A DNA stretch of 29,756 nt from a virus. The stretch lies in the IMG/VR virus record IMGVR_UViG_3300048586_000321, positions 1 to 29,756 of that record; one strand, 5' to 3'. The notes under the pieces were generated by a model that was given only the letters and a program-made list of their open reading frames with translations, ran no database searches and was not told the origin of the DNA. Shown here in pieces: positions 14,020 to 21,322 of the stretch (the stretch's first letter is position 1; each line of letters begins with the position of its first letter). A program made the position numbers and the translations under genes.

Positions 14020-14760
14020 ATGGCCCAGCGCGGCAAGCCCAACCCCAAGCCCAAGGGCAAGCGGTACACCGACGCCGACCGGGCGCGCGCCGTCGAGGTC
14101 CTCAAGGCCGACGGGCTCACCGCCGCCGCCAAGGCCATCGGGTGCGCCAAGGCCACCGTCCTCGCCTGGGCCAAGGCCGCCGACGTCGACCCCAGCGACT
14201 ACGCCGACCGTTCGACTGACCAAAACACGCGGGCCGCCGTCGCCGCCGTCGCCGCCCGCCGGGCCACCATGGTCAAGAACCGCGCCGCCCTCTCGGACGA
14301 GCTCATCGGCAAGCTCGCCCCCAAGGCCGCCGCCCTCATCGCCGACCGGCTCGACGAGGAGGCCCGCTACGCCGAGCTCATCGCCGAGGCCGAGGAGCGG
14401 CTAGAGCTCGCCGTCATCGGGCTCCTCGCGTGCGGCGACCCGCCCGAGGACGCCGACGTCGACACCCGCAAGACGTTCGCCGAGGCCCGCAAGACCGCCC
14501 GGGCCGCGGTCGCCGACGCCCGGCTCATCCTCGACGCCTACCGGTCGGGCCGGGTCAAGGTCCCCGAGCTCGTCGGCGTGCTCACCCGGTCGGTCACCGA
14601 CCACCTCGCGCTAGAGGGCGAGGCCCAGGACGCGGCCGCGGCGTCGGGCTCGTTCGCCGTCACCATCACCGCCCCGCGGCCGCCTCGTCGTGCGCCGGCG
14701 CCGGGCGTCGTCACGCTCGACCCGGTCGCCGACCCGGGCGTCCCCACCGTCACCACCTAG
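14020..14760 (+). CDS. terS: Terminase small subunit candidate
   Basis: 246 residues. The N-terminus is basic (RGKPNPKPKGKRYT), followed by a transposase-type HTH (DADRARAVEVLKADGLTAAAKAIG, then CAKATVLAWAKAA). The middle is long and helical (about residues 85-200), with a Pro-rich end. A HTH plus a helical oligomerisation region is the usual layout of small terminase subunits, which recognise phage DNA and hand it to the large subunit. The large subunit gene lies 1 kb downstream. A regulator with the same HTH type is the alternative. Three Leu-Glu pairs are coded CTA GAG or avoided. Leaderless promoter. Confidence 0.7.
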   Translation: MAQRGKPNPKPKGKRYTDADRARAVEVLKADGLTAAAKAIGCAKATVLAWAKAADVDPSDYADRSTDQNTRAAVAAVAARRATMVKNRAALSDELIGKLAPKAAALIADRLDEEARYAELIAEAEERLELAVIGLLACGDPPEDADVDTRKTFAEARKTARAAVADARLILDAYRSGRVKVPELVGVLTRSVTDHLALEGEAQDAAAASGSFAVTITAPRPPRRAPAPGVVTLDPVADPGVPTVTT

Positions 14761-14778
14761 AGCCCCAGGAGGCCCAGC

Positions 14779-15048
14779 ATGCCCACCAAGAACGCCGGCA
14801 CCGCCGTCGTCACCCCCGAGGTCCTCGACGCCGAGGTCCCGTTCACCTACGGGCCCGACGTCGACGAGCTCCGCGAGCGCCGCCACCGGGCCCGGGCCGC
14901 CAAGGTCGCCGGCAACGACCGGGCCCCATGGGAGCGCGGCACCCGCACCGAGGTCGACGCCGCGCTCGGCGATGTCGCCGACGCCAACCGCCGGGCCCGG
15001 GTCGTCCGCCCCACCCGCCGCACCGGAGGCGGAGCTCGACGCCGATGA
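14779..15048 (+). CDS. Small charged protein of unknown function
   Basis: 89 residues, with CCCCAGGAG seven bases before ATG. Helical, rich in Arg and Asp, and ending in a basic tail (RPTRRTGGGARRR). It overlaps the next gene by ATGA. No family recognised; the basic end suggests nucleic-acid contact. Confidence 0.7.
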   Translation: MPTKNAGTAVVTPEVLDAEVPFTYGPDVDELRERRHRARAAKVAGNDRAPWERGTRTEVDAALGDVADANRRARVVRPTRRTGGGARRR

Positions 15049-15233
15049 GGCGCAAGGTCGCCAAGAGCAAGCGCAAGGGCGGCCGATGCCCCACCGGCAA
15101 GGTCCGCTATCGAGACCACGCGAGCGCCACCGCCGCCCTCCGCTACAAGGCCCCCGGCCGAGAGGTCACCCCGGTCCGCGCCTACCCGTGTCCCCGATGC
15201 AACGGGTGGCACACCACGAGCAAGGCCCGATGA
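15045..15233 (+). CDS. Small zinc-ribbon-like protein
   Basis: 62 residues. It shows a pattern common among small actinophage proteins: a lysine/arginine-rich start (RRKVAKSKRKGGRCPTGKVRY), the helix ASATAALRYK, and the end YPCPRCNGWHTTSK with Cys-x2-Cys and a following His. With the first Cys it can form a zinc site. Function unknown, probably nucleic-acid binding. ATGA overlaps on both sides; too short to be caught by simple length filters. Confidence 0.8.
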   Translation: MRRKVAKSKRKGGRCPTGKVRYRDHASATAALRYKAPGREVTPVRAYPCPRCNGWHTTSKAR

Positions 15234-15409
15234 CCCCGCCCGCACCCCGCCGCCGGCGCACCTGGGTCGTCCCCTGCCACGGGTGCGGCTCCACCGACCG
15301 GGCCCGCCCCCTCGACGAGACCGTCACCCCAGCCATGCGCGTCATCCTCTGCGCGTCGTGCGGCATCGAGCTCTACCGGTTCCCCACCGGGCTCGGCGCC
15401 GGCCAGTAG
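15230..15409 (+). CDS. Small two-CxxC zinc-finger protein
   Basis: 59 residues, coupled by ATGA. Two Cys-x2-Cys pairs are spaced to bind one zinc: PCHGCGS near residue 16 and LCASCGIE near residue 45, with a basic N-terminus (PAPRRRRTWV). Typical of phage mini zinc ribbons. The TAG stop forms the start of the -10 box TAGCCT. Confidence 0.75.
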   Translation: MTPPAPRRRRTWVVPCHGCGSTDRARPLDETVTPAMRVILCASCGIELYRFPTGLGAGQ

Positions 15410-15412
15410 CCT
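15407..15412 (+). promoter_or_regulatory. Candidate promoter before 15461
   Basis: TAGCCT overlaps the previous stop codon. GGCGCCGGCC lies two bases upstream, as before 17405 and 27527, and GCGCCGG (15396-15402) with CCGGCGC (15415-15421) forms an inverted repeat around the box, a possible operator. It would give a leader of about 45 bases with a GCCCAGGAG box, but no ATGACG hairpin. Confidence 0.5.
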
Positions 15413-15460
15413 CACCGGCGCAACGGCACCACCACCACCACCGCCCAGGAGGGCCCCGCC

Positions 15461-15805
15461 ATGAGCGTCACCGAGACCAACACCACCGCCCCCATGACCC
15501 TCGACATCCACATCACCATCGGGCTCGACGGCGAGGCGCTCAACGCCCTCGGCGCCGCGCTCAACCCCGAGGGCGACCCCACCGACGACGGCTCGGGCGT
15601 GCGCGACGTCCTCGGCGACCTCATCACCGGCGCCCTCATGCGGGCCGGCGCGGCGATCATCGCCCCGGTCGAGGAGGCCATCGGCGCCGGGCTCACGTCG
15701 CTCCCCGGCGTGTCGGTCGCCGGCTCCGCCAACGTGTCCGGTGGGTTCACCGTCACCACCGAGCTCGCCGCCGAGACCCCGGCCGAGACCCCGGCCGAGG
15801 GCTAG
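15461..15805 (+). CDS. Protein of unknown function
   Basis: 114 residues with GCCCAGGAG ten bases before ATG. It starts with a Thr-rich stretch and a beta strand (TLDIHITIGLDGEALNALGAAL), continues with a helix (VRDVLGDLITGALMRAGAAII) and has a beta-rich, Thr/Glu-rich C-terminus with two TPAE units. No family recognised. It ends three bases before the large terminase start, so it is likely expressed with it. Confidence 0.7.
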   Translation: MSVTETNTTAPMTLDIHITIGLDGEALNALGAALNPEGDPTDDGSGVRDVLGDLITGALMRAGAAIIAPVEEAIGAGLTSLPGVSVAGSANVSGGFTVTTELAAETPAETPAEG

Positions 15806-15808
15806 CCC

Positions 15809-17386
15809 ATGGGCGGCCGCCGGGCCGCCGCCGACCTCACCCCCGCCGGCGACGGTCGGCCCGTCATCCTCGACTACCCGCCCTCGGGCGATGGGTCACG
15901 GCAAGGCCCCAACGCGGCCCAGGCCGAGGCCCACCGCATCGAGGTCGACGAGCTCCTCTACGGAGGCGCCGCCGGCGGAGGCAAGACCGACTACCTCATC
16001 GCCGAGGTCCTCGCCGTCCTCATCGAGTTCCCCGGGTCCGCCGGCGCCATCTTCCGGCGCACCGTCCCCCAGCTACAAGAGCTCGGCGGCATCGCCAACC
16101 GCCTCCTCGACCGGCTCCCCCAGCCCGAGGCCGGCACCTACAACGCCGTCCAACGCGTCTGGACCCTCCGCAACGGCTCGATGCTCCGCCTCGCCGCGTG
16201 CGCCCGCGACGCCGACGTCACCAAGTACCAAGGCGCCGAGTGGGCCATCGTCGCGTTCGACCAGCTTGAGCAATTTACCGAGTTCCAATACCGGTACATG
16301 CTCCACCGCCTCCGCCAATCGGGAGGCGTCGCCGCCGCCATGCGCGAGGTCGGCTACCGGCCCAAGGCCATCGCCTCCGCCAACCCCGGAGGCGTCGGTC
16401 ACGGCTGGGTCAAGCGCCGATGGATCGACCCGTTCCCCCGCGGGCGCCAACCGTTCCGGCCGGCACCGACCGCCACCGAGCCCGACCCGTCGGTCCGCGT
16501 GTTCATCCCCGCCACGCTCAACGACAACGAGCACAACGTCGACCCCGGCTACCGCCGCCAGCTTGAGGCCCTCCCCGACGACACCCGACGCGCCATGCTC
16601 GACGGCGATTGGAACGTCTACGCCGGCCAGCGGTTCCGCCAGTTCACCACCGGCACCCACGTCGTCGACCCCTCACGGCTCCGGCTCCCGCTCTCCTCGG
16701 CGATCCCCCGGGCCCTCGGCATCGACTACGGGCTCTCGGCCCCGTTCTGCGCGTTGTGGGGCGCCAAGCTCGCCGACGACCTCATCTACGTCTACCGCGA
16801 GCTCTACCGCACCGAGCTCACCCCAACCCAACAGGCCGAGCTCATCCTCGCGTCCGAGGCGCCCGGCGAGCGCACCCGCGCCCGCCCCATCCCCGCCGCG
16901 CTCGACCCCGCATGCTGGGCCCGAGGCCCCGACGACCCGGCCACCGTCAAGGGTGACGTCGGCGCCGTCACGGGCCCGCCGCCGTCGAGCATCGCCGGCA
17001 AGTACGTCGCCGCCGGCGTCCCCGTGTCCAAGGCCAACAACGACCGGCTCGCCGGCGTCGCCGACATCGACGACCGGCTCCGGGTCCGGGCCGATGGGTT
17101 CCCCCGGCTCCTCATCTCCTCCGCGTGCACCAACCTCATCCGCACGCTCCCCGAGCTCCCCCGCTCGACCAAGCGCCCCGAGGACATCGACACCACCGCC
17201 GAGGACCACGCCTACGACGCGCTCCGCTACCTCGTGCTCAAGCTCGGCCGCATGCGCCCGGGCCAGTCGGCGACCGCCGGCGTGACGCCGTCCGCCCCTC
17301 CGCCGGGTGCGCCGCCTCGCCCGGGTGGGCGCGGCGCGGCCGCCGTGCTGGGCCGCCCGGTCGTCGAGCCCATCGGCGAGCTCTAG
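15809..17386 (+). CDS. terL: Terminase large subunit
   Basis: 525 residues, an ATPase-nuclease that pumps DNA into the prohead and cuts it. Walker A is YGGAAGGGKT (Lys59, Thr60). The Walker B region is WAIVAFDQLEQFTEFQYRYM: Asp151 is followed by Gln152 where the family usually has the catalytic Glu, with Glu154 two residues later. SANPGG (about 190) is the coupling motif. The nuclease half has LGIDYG (Asp306), AALDPACW (Asp366) and EDHAYDALRY. A Pro/Gly-rich tail follows. Length is normal. Leu-Glu and Gln-Leu pairs use CTT or CTA in place of CTC. Confidence 0.93.
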   Translation: MGGRRAAADLTPAGDGRPVILDYPPSGDGSRQGPNAAQAEAHRIEVDELLYGGAAGGGKTDYLIAEVLAVLIEFPGSAGAIFRRTVPQLQELGGIANRLLDRLPQPEAGTYNAVQRVWTLRNGSMLRLAACARDADVTKYQGAEWAIVAFDQLEQFTEFQYRYMLHRLRQSGGVAAAMREVGYRPKAIASANPGGVGHGWVKRRWIDPFPRGRQPFRPAPTATEPDPSVRVFIPATLNDNEHNVDPGYRRQLEALPDDTRRAMLDGDWNVYAGQRFRQFTTGTHVVDPSRLRLPLSSAIPRALGIDYGLSAPFCALWGAKLADDLIYVYRELYRTELTPTQQAELILASEAPGERTRARPIPAALDPACWARGPDDPATVKGDVGAVTGPPPSSIAGKYVAAGVPVSKANNDRLAGVADIDDRLRVRADGFPRLLISSACTNLIRTLPELPRSTKRPEDIDTTAEDHAYDALRYLVLKLGRMRPGQSATAGVTPSAPPPGAPPRPGGRGAAAVLGRPVVEPIGEL

Positions 17387-17404
17387 CCCGTCGGCGCCGG
17401 CCGC

Positions 17405-17410
17405 TACCGT
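17405..17410 (+). promoter_or_regulatory. Leaderless-type -10 box after terL
   Basis: TACCGT is followed by seven bases and GTG 17418, the spacing of the other leaderless promoters. GGCGCCGGCC (17393-17402) lies two bases upstream, as before 15407 and 27527. What it drives is uncertain because the frame from GTG 17418 is short. Confidence 0.5.
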
Positions 17411-17417
17411 GGTCGTC

Positions 17418-17516
17418 GTGGCTCCTCTCCTGGGGCTCACTCGGGCCCGGCCCGGTCATCCTGGGGCTCTACGTCGTCATCGTCGAGCTCGCCGCCGCAC
17501 CACGGCGAACAGGTAG
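17418..17516 (+). CDS. Uncertain 32-residue ORF, or disrupted small membrane protein
   Basis: GTG 17418 has leaderless spacing to TACCGT but its frame gives only 32 arginine-rich residues with codons unlike the neighbours. The frame one base later (from 17419 to the TAG at 17548-17550) uses the window's normal codons and reads LLSWGSLGPGPVILGLYVVIVELAAA, a good membrane segment, but has no start codon. A one-base indel just after the GTG would join the two. It could be a sequence error, a decayed gene or chance. Confidence 0.25.
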   Translation: MAPLLGLTRARPGHPGALRRHRRARRRTTANR

Positions 17517-17547
17517 GCCGGCGCCGGGCCCGCTCGCGCTTGTGTGC

Positions 17548-17553
17548 TAGTCT
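17548..17553 (+). promoter_or_regulatory. Extended -10 promoter
   Basis: TAGTCT preceded by TGC (TGTGCTAGTCT), an extended -10 like the one at 6307. No -35. Upstream, 17524-17539 is an exact copy of 23371-23386. Transcription should begin near 17560, just before the leader hairpin. Confidence 0.65.
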
Positions 17554-17562
17554 GTGCGGGTA

Positions 17563-17583
17563 GCGGGCCGATGACGGGCCCGC
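17563..17583 (+). promoter_or_regulatory. Leader hairpin with GATGACG loop
   Basis: GCGGGCC (17563-17569) pairs with GGCCCGC (17577-17583) around loop GATGACG. A CCCCAGGAG box follows at 17590. The ATG of the loop opens a 12-codon frame whose TGA overlaps the ATG at 17606, so a coupled leader peptide is possible here. Confidence 0.7.
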
Positions 17584-17605
17584 CCAACGCCCCAGGAGGC
17601 ACCCC

Positions 17606-18166
17606 ATGACCACCAACCCCTACGCCATCGGCGACCGCGTCACCGCCGGCCGAGGCACCAACACCTACGAGGTCGTCGAGGTCTCGGGCGGCAACGTCGT
17701 CGTCGAGAACGTCAACGACCGCGGCGTCCGCTACACCCTCGGCGCCCGCGACGTCCGGCCCACCAACACCCGCCACGGCGACCCCCTCGCCCTGTTCCCC
17801 ATCATCGACGCCCAGGTCCCCGGCAAGGCCATCGTCGTCGAGCTCGCCACCGACACCCCCGAGGGCGCGGCCCCGTGCTACCTCGTCATCGAGCGGGCCG
17901 ACGGCGCCTACGACACCATCGTCGAGCGGTCCTACATCGCCGGCGCCGCCATCGCCAAGGCCATCGCCCTCGCCGGCTGGGCCAAGGCCGTCGTCCCCGA
18001 GGTCGTCGGCGACGAGGAGCTCGGCCGCGAGCTCGCCGACCTCATCGTCACGACCACGGGCCGGGCGGCCGCCCAGCCCCAGCGCCGGGCCATCATCGAG
18101 CGCCACGTCACCCGCTGGGACGCCGAGGCCATCGACCTCGCCGACGCCGAGGAGGCGGGCGCTTGA
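17606..18166 (+). CDS. Unknown protein with KOW/SH3-like N-terminus
   Basis: 186 residues, with CCCCAGGAG seven bases before ATG. The N-terminus YAIGDRVTAGRGTNTYEVVEVSGGNVVVENV has the GDxV start and alternating strands of a small SH3/KOW barrel. The middle has VPGKAIVVELA, similar to a stretch in the 9280 product, and the C-terminus is helical. It heads the accessory run between terminase and portal and overlaps the next gene by TTGA. Confidence 0.75.
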   Translation: MTTNPYAIGDRVTAGRGTNTYEVVEVSGGNVVVENVNDRGVRYTLGARDVRPTNTRHGDPLALFPIIDAQVPGKAIVVELATDTPEGAAPCYLVIERADGAYDTIVERSYIAGAAIAKAIALAGWAKAVVPEVVGDEELGRELADLIVTTTGRAAAQPQRRAIIERHVTRWDAEAIDLADAEEAGA

Positions 18167-18573
18167 GCGCCACCGAGCTCCGCCAGTACCGGGCGCCCGG
18201 CGTCCGCACCTACCTCCGCCCCGGCGACCTCGTCGTCGTCGAGCCCGCCACGGGCCGGCGCATCGTGGTCCGGGTCAAGGCCATCACCATCCCGTCCGAC
18301 ACCGCCGAGCGCCTCGTCGCCGCTGGGGAGGACGACATCGTCGCCGGCATCCTCGCCGCCGAGGGCATCGTCGAGCCCGAGCTCGTCACCGTCCACGCCG
18401 CCACCGTCGCCACGACGGGCGGCACGCTCCACCCGCAGCGCGGCACGGCGCGGGCGTTCACGGCCGCCGCCGTGGTCTCCCGCGTCACCGGGCGCCGCCT
18501 CGACCGCATCCTCGCCGCCGAGGCGGAGCACCCGCCGCCCGCCGGCCCGGCACCGAGGCGGCCCCGGCGGTAG
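18163..18573 (+). CDS. Unknown protein, small beta-barrel-like start
   Basis: 136 residues from TTG 18163, whose bases overlap the previous stop (TTGA); GAGGAGG lies upstream. There is no ATG or GTG before the conserved-looking part (YRAPGVRTYLRPGDLVVVEPATGRRIVVRVKAI), which supports the TTG. That part again has the GDxVVV strand pattern of SH3-like barrels. The C-terminus is basic and Pro-rich. Confidence 0.65.
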   Translation: MSATELRQYRAPGVRTYLRPGDLVVVEPATGRRIVVRVKAITIPSDTAERLVAAGEDDIVAGILAAEGIVEPELVTVHAATVATTGGTLHPQRGTARAFTAAAVVSRVTGRRLDRILAAEAEHPPPAGPAPRRPRR

Positions 18574-18596
18574 TGGCATCCGCTAGCCCCATCGCC

Positions 18597-18602
18597 TAGC
18601 AT
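18597..18602 (+). promoter_or_regulatory. -10 box before 18657
   Basis: TAGCAT ends seven bases before the leader hairpin, so the transcript should begin at or next to the hairpin's first base. GTGGCA (18573-18578) is a weak -35 at 18 bases. Confidence 0.55.
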
Positions 18603-18609
18603 CAACCCC

Positions 18610-18631
18610 GGGCCCGCATGACGGCGAGCCC
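18610..18631 (+). promoter_or_regulatory. Leader hairpin with ATGACG loop
   Basis: GGGCCCGC (18610-18617) pairs with GCGAGCCC (18624-18631) at seven of eight positions around loop ATGACG. A CCCCAGGAG box follows at 18637. The loop ATG is in frame with the gene start 39 bases later. Confidence 0.65.
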
Positions 18632-18656
18632 CGACACCCCAGGAGACACCAACCCC

Positions 18657-19124
18657 ATGAGCACCACCACCACGCCCGCCAAGTTCTACCGGCTCCCCGC
18701 CGAGGAGCGCACCCGCACCGCCGAGGCCCGCACCGGCACCTACGTCACCGCCGTCGTCGACTACCGAGGCAACGGGCCGCACGAGCGGTACACCGGCGAG
18801 CTCGTCACCGTCGCCATCACCAACACCGGCACCACCTCGGCCGAGGCCATCATCCGCATCCCCAACCCGCGCAAGCGGGCCCGGGCTATCTCGCTCGCCA
18901 CCATCACCGAGCTCCGCCCGGCCACCAACGGCGAGCTCCTCGCCGCCGGCATGCTCGACGTCGTCGAGGGCCGCCGGCTCGTCGAGCGCGTCGCCATTGT
19001 CCGCGAGGCCCAGGCCCTCGGCGCCATCGACGAGCCCACCGCCGTCGCCATCCGAGAGCTCGCCGACGAGCTCGTCGAGGCCCAGGTCCGGGCCGCCCAC
19101 CGCGCGGCCGGAGCGGTCCGATGA
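18657..19124 (+). CDS. Protein of unknown function
   Basis: 155 residues from ATG 18657, chosen over the in-frame loop ATG 18618 because CCCCAGGAG lies eleven bases upstream. The first half is beta-rich (GTYVTAVVDYRGNG, YTGELVTVAITNTG, AEAIIRIPN) and the second half helical (EPTAVAIRELADELVEAQVRAAH). No family recognised. Overlaps the next gene by ATGA. Confidence 0.75.
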   Translation: MSTTTTPAKFYRLPAEERTRTAEARTGTYVTAVVDYRGNGPHERYTGELVTVAITNTGTTSAEAIIRIPNPRKRARAISLATITELRPATNGELLAAGMLDVVEGRRLVERVAIVREAQALGAIDEPTAVAIRELADELVEAQVRAAHRAAGAVR

Positions 19125-19279
19125 GCGCACACTCGGGCGCGTGTCGCTCGACCGAGCCCTCGGGGCTCGGCACCCGTTGGGCGTGCTCGCTCCCCACCGG
19201 TCACAAGGGCCCGCACAAGGCCAAGCTCCCCGGCGGCACCGTCGTCAAGACGTGGGCCCGCAAGGGCGGCCGGCGATGA
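19121..19279 (+). CDS. Small Cys/His protein
   Basis: 52 residues, with ATGA overlaps at both ends. Cys8, Cys22, His28 and His32 are arranged as C-x13-C-x5-H-x3-H in CRSTEPSGLGTRWACSLPTG followed by HKGPHKAK; the CxLPxGHxGxH element recurs in short actinobacterial and phage proteins and may bind zinc. The end is basic (TWARKGGRR). Very short, but the tight coupling and codon use make it convincing. Confidence 0.75.
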   Translation: MSAHSGACRSTEPSGLGTRWACSLPTGHKGPHKAKLPGGTVVKTWARKGGRR

Positions 19280-19389
19280 GCGGCACCGTGCTCGCCTACG
19301 CCACCGGCGCCGACCTCTACGGCGCCCTCGCCCTCCTCGCCGGGTCCGCCATCATCGGGCTCGCCGCCGTGCTGGGCCGACGCCCATGA
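19276..19389 (+). CDS. 37-residue membrane miniprotein
   Basis: Coupled by ATGA on both sides. Residues 12-34 (DLYGALALLAGSAIIGLAAVL) form one membrane helix followed by GRRP, a positive cytoplasmic end. It has no recognisable family. Its place in a tightly overlapped run argues that it is a real gene. Confidence 0.65.
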   Translation: MSGTVLAYATGADLYGALALLAGSAIIGLAAVLGRRP

Positions 19390-19652
19390 GCGCCCCCGAG
19401 CTCGTCGTCGGGCTCTCCACCACCGACGCCATGCTCGCCGCCCGGGCCGGCGCCCGCCTCGGGCTCGACCTCATCCGCCTCGACGACGCCGGCGAGCTCA
19501 TCGCCGCCGGCGCCGTCGAGGACGTCGAGGCCCTCGTCGACGAGCTCAACACCATCGCCGGAGCCCGGGCCGAGGCCCAGGACGTCCCCGGCACCGACGA
19601 GGCGGCCGAGCTCGCCCTCCGGCTCCTCGACGCCATCGAGGCGGCCGCCTAG
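19386..19652 (+). CDS. Acidic helical protein of unknown function
   Basis: 88 residues, starting in an ATGA overlap. It begins with a short strand (PELVVGLS) and is otherwise helical and acidic (AVEDVEALVDELNTIAG; DEAAELALRLLDAIEAAA). No motif recognised. Confidence 0.68.
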   Translation: MSAPELVVGLSTTDAMLAARAGARLGLDLIRLDDAGELIAAGAVEDVEALVDELNTIAGARAEAQDVPGTDEAAELALRLLDAIEAAA

Positions 19653-19654
19653 CC

Positions 19655-19873
19655 ATGAGCGCCGAGCGCCGGCGGCTCGCCCGCCTTGCCGACGTCGCCG
19701 AGGCCCGCCTCGCTCTCGCCCGCACCAAGCCCGACGGCGCCACCCCGGCCCGCCTCGCCGAGCTCGCCGAACGGGCCCGGGCCGCACGCGTCGCCGCCGA
19801 CACCTACCATGAGCCACGCCCGACCGGAGTGACGCCGGCCGAGCCCCGTACCCGTCGAGACCTCGACGGCTAG
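19655..19873 (+). CDS. Small Arg/Ala-rich helical protein
   Basis: 72 residues, starting two bases after the previous stop. The first 48 residues are one long charged helix (RRRLARLADVAEARLALART; LAELAERARAARVAADTYH), followed by a Pro-rich end. No family recognised. Confidence 0.65.
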   Translation: MSAERRRLARLADVAEARLALARTKPDGATPARLAELAERARAARVAADTYHEPRPTGVTPAEPRTRRDLDG

Positions 19874-19895
19874 CAACCCCCAGGAGACCCCAACG

Positions 19896-20555
19896 ATGAG
19901 CACTCACGCCGTCGAGCCCCACTACCCCACCATCGCCCCGTTCGCCATCGCCGACGTCGAGACCGTCCTCGGCATCGTCGAGAGCACCGAGGACCTCGCC
20001 ATCGAGGAGCGCCTCGCCGTCGAGCGCCTCCGCCTCACGCTCACCGCCGCCCAACAGGCCCAGGCCCGGGCCCGGTCCGATCATCCCAGCCTCGACGGGC
20101 TCCTCGGCGCCGAGGTCGACGCCGGCAACGTCGTCGCCGGCCCGGTCCACGGGCCCGCCACCCACGGCGCCCACGTCACCGAGGAGGACGCCGCCGAGCG
20201 CATCCGGCTCGTCGCCGGCAACCTCCGGGCCCGGGTCCTCGCCGCCATCGTCGAGGCCGGGCCCGCCGGGCTCACCGACACCGAGGTCGAGGCCAAGCTC
20301 GGGCTCCGCCGGCCGACCGGCGGCAACCGCCGCGGCGAGCTCGTCAAGCTCGGGCTCGTCGCCAAGCGGCTCGACGAGGGCGGCGCCACCATCAAGCGCA
20401 CCGTCGCCGGCCACGGGCCCGCCGCGTGCTGGGCCGCCACCGACCGGGCCATCCCGGCGCTCCGCGAGCTCGGCTACGACGTCGTCGAGGACCTCATCGG
20501 GTGGTCCGCCCCGACCGTCACGGCGCCGGGCCCCGAGCTCGACATCGTCCGATGA
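19896..20555 (+). CDS. Winged-helix-like DNA-binding protein
   Basis: 219 residues with CCCCAGGAG nine bases before ATG. Residues about 110-170 look like a winged helix: RARVLAAIVEAGPAGLTDTEVEAKLGL, then GNRRGELVKLGLVAKRLDEG and a strand pair GGATIKRTVAG. The pattern resembles MarR-type or type II restriction-linked wHTH modules that sense or bind DNA. A second part ends WAATDRAIPALRELGYDVVEDLIGW. It may regulate the accessory run it lies in. Overlaps the next gene by ATGA. Confidence 0.7.
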   Translation: MSTHAVEPHYPTIAPFAIADVETVLGIVESTEDLAIEERLAVERLRLTLTAAQQAQARARSDHPSLDGLLGAEVDAGNVVAGPVHGPATHGAHVTEEDAAERIRLVAGNLRARVLAAIVEAGPAGLTDTEVEAKLGLRRPTGGNRRGELVKLGLVAKRLDEGGATIKRTVAGHGPAACWAATDRAIPALRELGYDVVEDLIGWSAPTVTAPGPELDIVR

Positions 20556-21067
20556 GCGGGCCCGTCACCATGGCGGCCGCCGACCTCGACACCGGCGCCC
20601 GCCTCGACCGCTACACCCCGGGCGTCGCCGCCCTCCTCCCCTGGGCCCGCTCGGTCGTCCTCGTCCACGCTCCCGCCGGCGAGGACGACCGCGGGCTCTC
20701 GTGCGACGAGCGCGGTTGTCTCGTGTGCAACGTGGGAGGCGAGGACGCCGCCGAGCTCCTCGCCGCCGGCGTCGTCGCCGGCCACTACCCCGAGCCCGAC
20801 GACGACGAGCTCGACGAGCTCATCGAGGAGGCGGCCGCCACCGGCGTCAACCCGGCCCGGCCCATCCCCGAGCTCGTCTACGCCGCCCGCCACGCCCGAG
20901 GGCAGGGTCACCGCCGGGTCACGCACGCGCTCGCCCCCGAGGACCCCGCACGAGGCGGCCGGCGGGCCGCGTGCGGCGCCGCCCCAGCCTCGGGGCTCGT
21001 CCACGCTCTCGGGCTCCTCGGGCCGGCGCCGTCGTGTCCCCGGTGCGCCGCCATCGTCGCCCGATGA
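20552..21067 (+). CDS. Cys-rich protein, probable zinc binding
   Basis: 171 residues, coupled by ATGA on both sides. Two Cys groups are visible: SCDERGCLVCN near residue 52 and AACGAAPASG followed by CPRCAAIVAR at the C-terminus, so one or two zinc sites are likely. The middle is acidic (DDDELDELIEEAA). No family recognised. Confidence 0.7.
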   Translation: MSGPVTMAAADLDTGARLDRYTPGVAALLPWARSVVLVHAPAGEDDRGLSCDERGCLVCNVGGEDAAELLAAGVVAGHYPEPDDDELDELIEEAAATGVNPARPIPELVYAARHARGQGHRRVTHALAPEDPARGGRRAACGAAPASGLVHALGLLGPAPSCPRCAAIVAR

Positions 21068-21318
21068 GCGCCACCGCCGCCCAGGTCGCCGAGGCGTTCC
21101 TCGACCGGGGAGGCTGGGCCCTCGTCGCCGAGAGCTCGTCGGGCCGCATCTACCGGCGGCCCGATGCCCAGCCCGGCGCCGCCCGCATCGCCCACATCGG
21201 CGCACGCGGCCGCGTCGAGCTACGCCGGGCCGACGGCGTCACGGTCGTCAAGGGCATCCCGGCGGCCGCCCACGAGCAGACCGCCCGCACCGCCATCCGC
21301 AAGGCCCTCGGGCGTTAG
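21064..21318 (+). CDS. Protein of unknown function
   Basis: 84 residues, starting in an ATGA overlap. It reads as a compact alpha/beta unit: helix (AAQVAEAFLDRG), strands (WALVAESSSGRIYRRP; RIAHIGARGRVELRR; VTVVKGIP) and a final helix (AAHEQTARTAIRKAL). No family recognised with confidence. Confidence 0.7.
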   Translation: MSATAAQVAEAFLDRGGWALVAESSSGRIYRRPDAQPGAARIAHIGARGRVELRRADGVTVVKGIPAAAHEQTARTAIRKALGR

Positions 21319-21322
21319 CCCC

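Noticed and set aside
9600-17880. Similarity of VPPGKAIVVDLA (9280 product) and VPGKAIVVELA (17606 product) as proof of paralogy
   Set aside because: Only about ten residues match and the rest of the two proteins does not look alike; chance or a common strand-turn pattern is enough.
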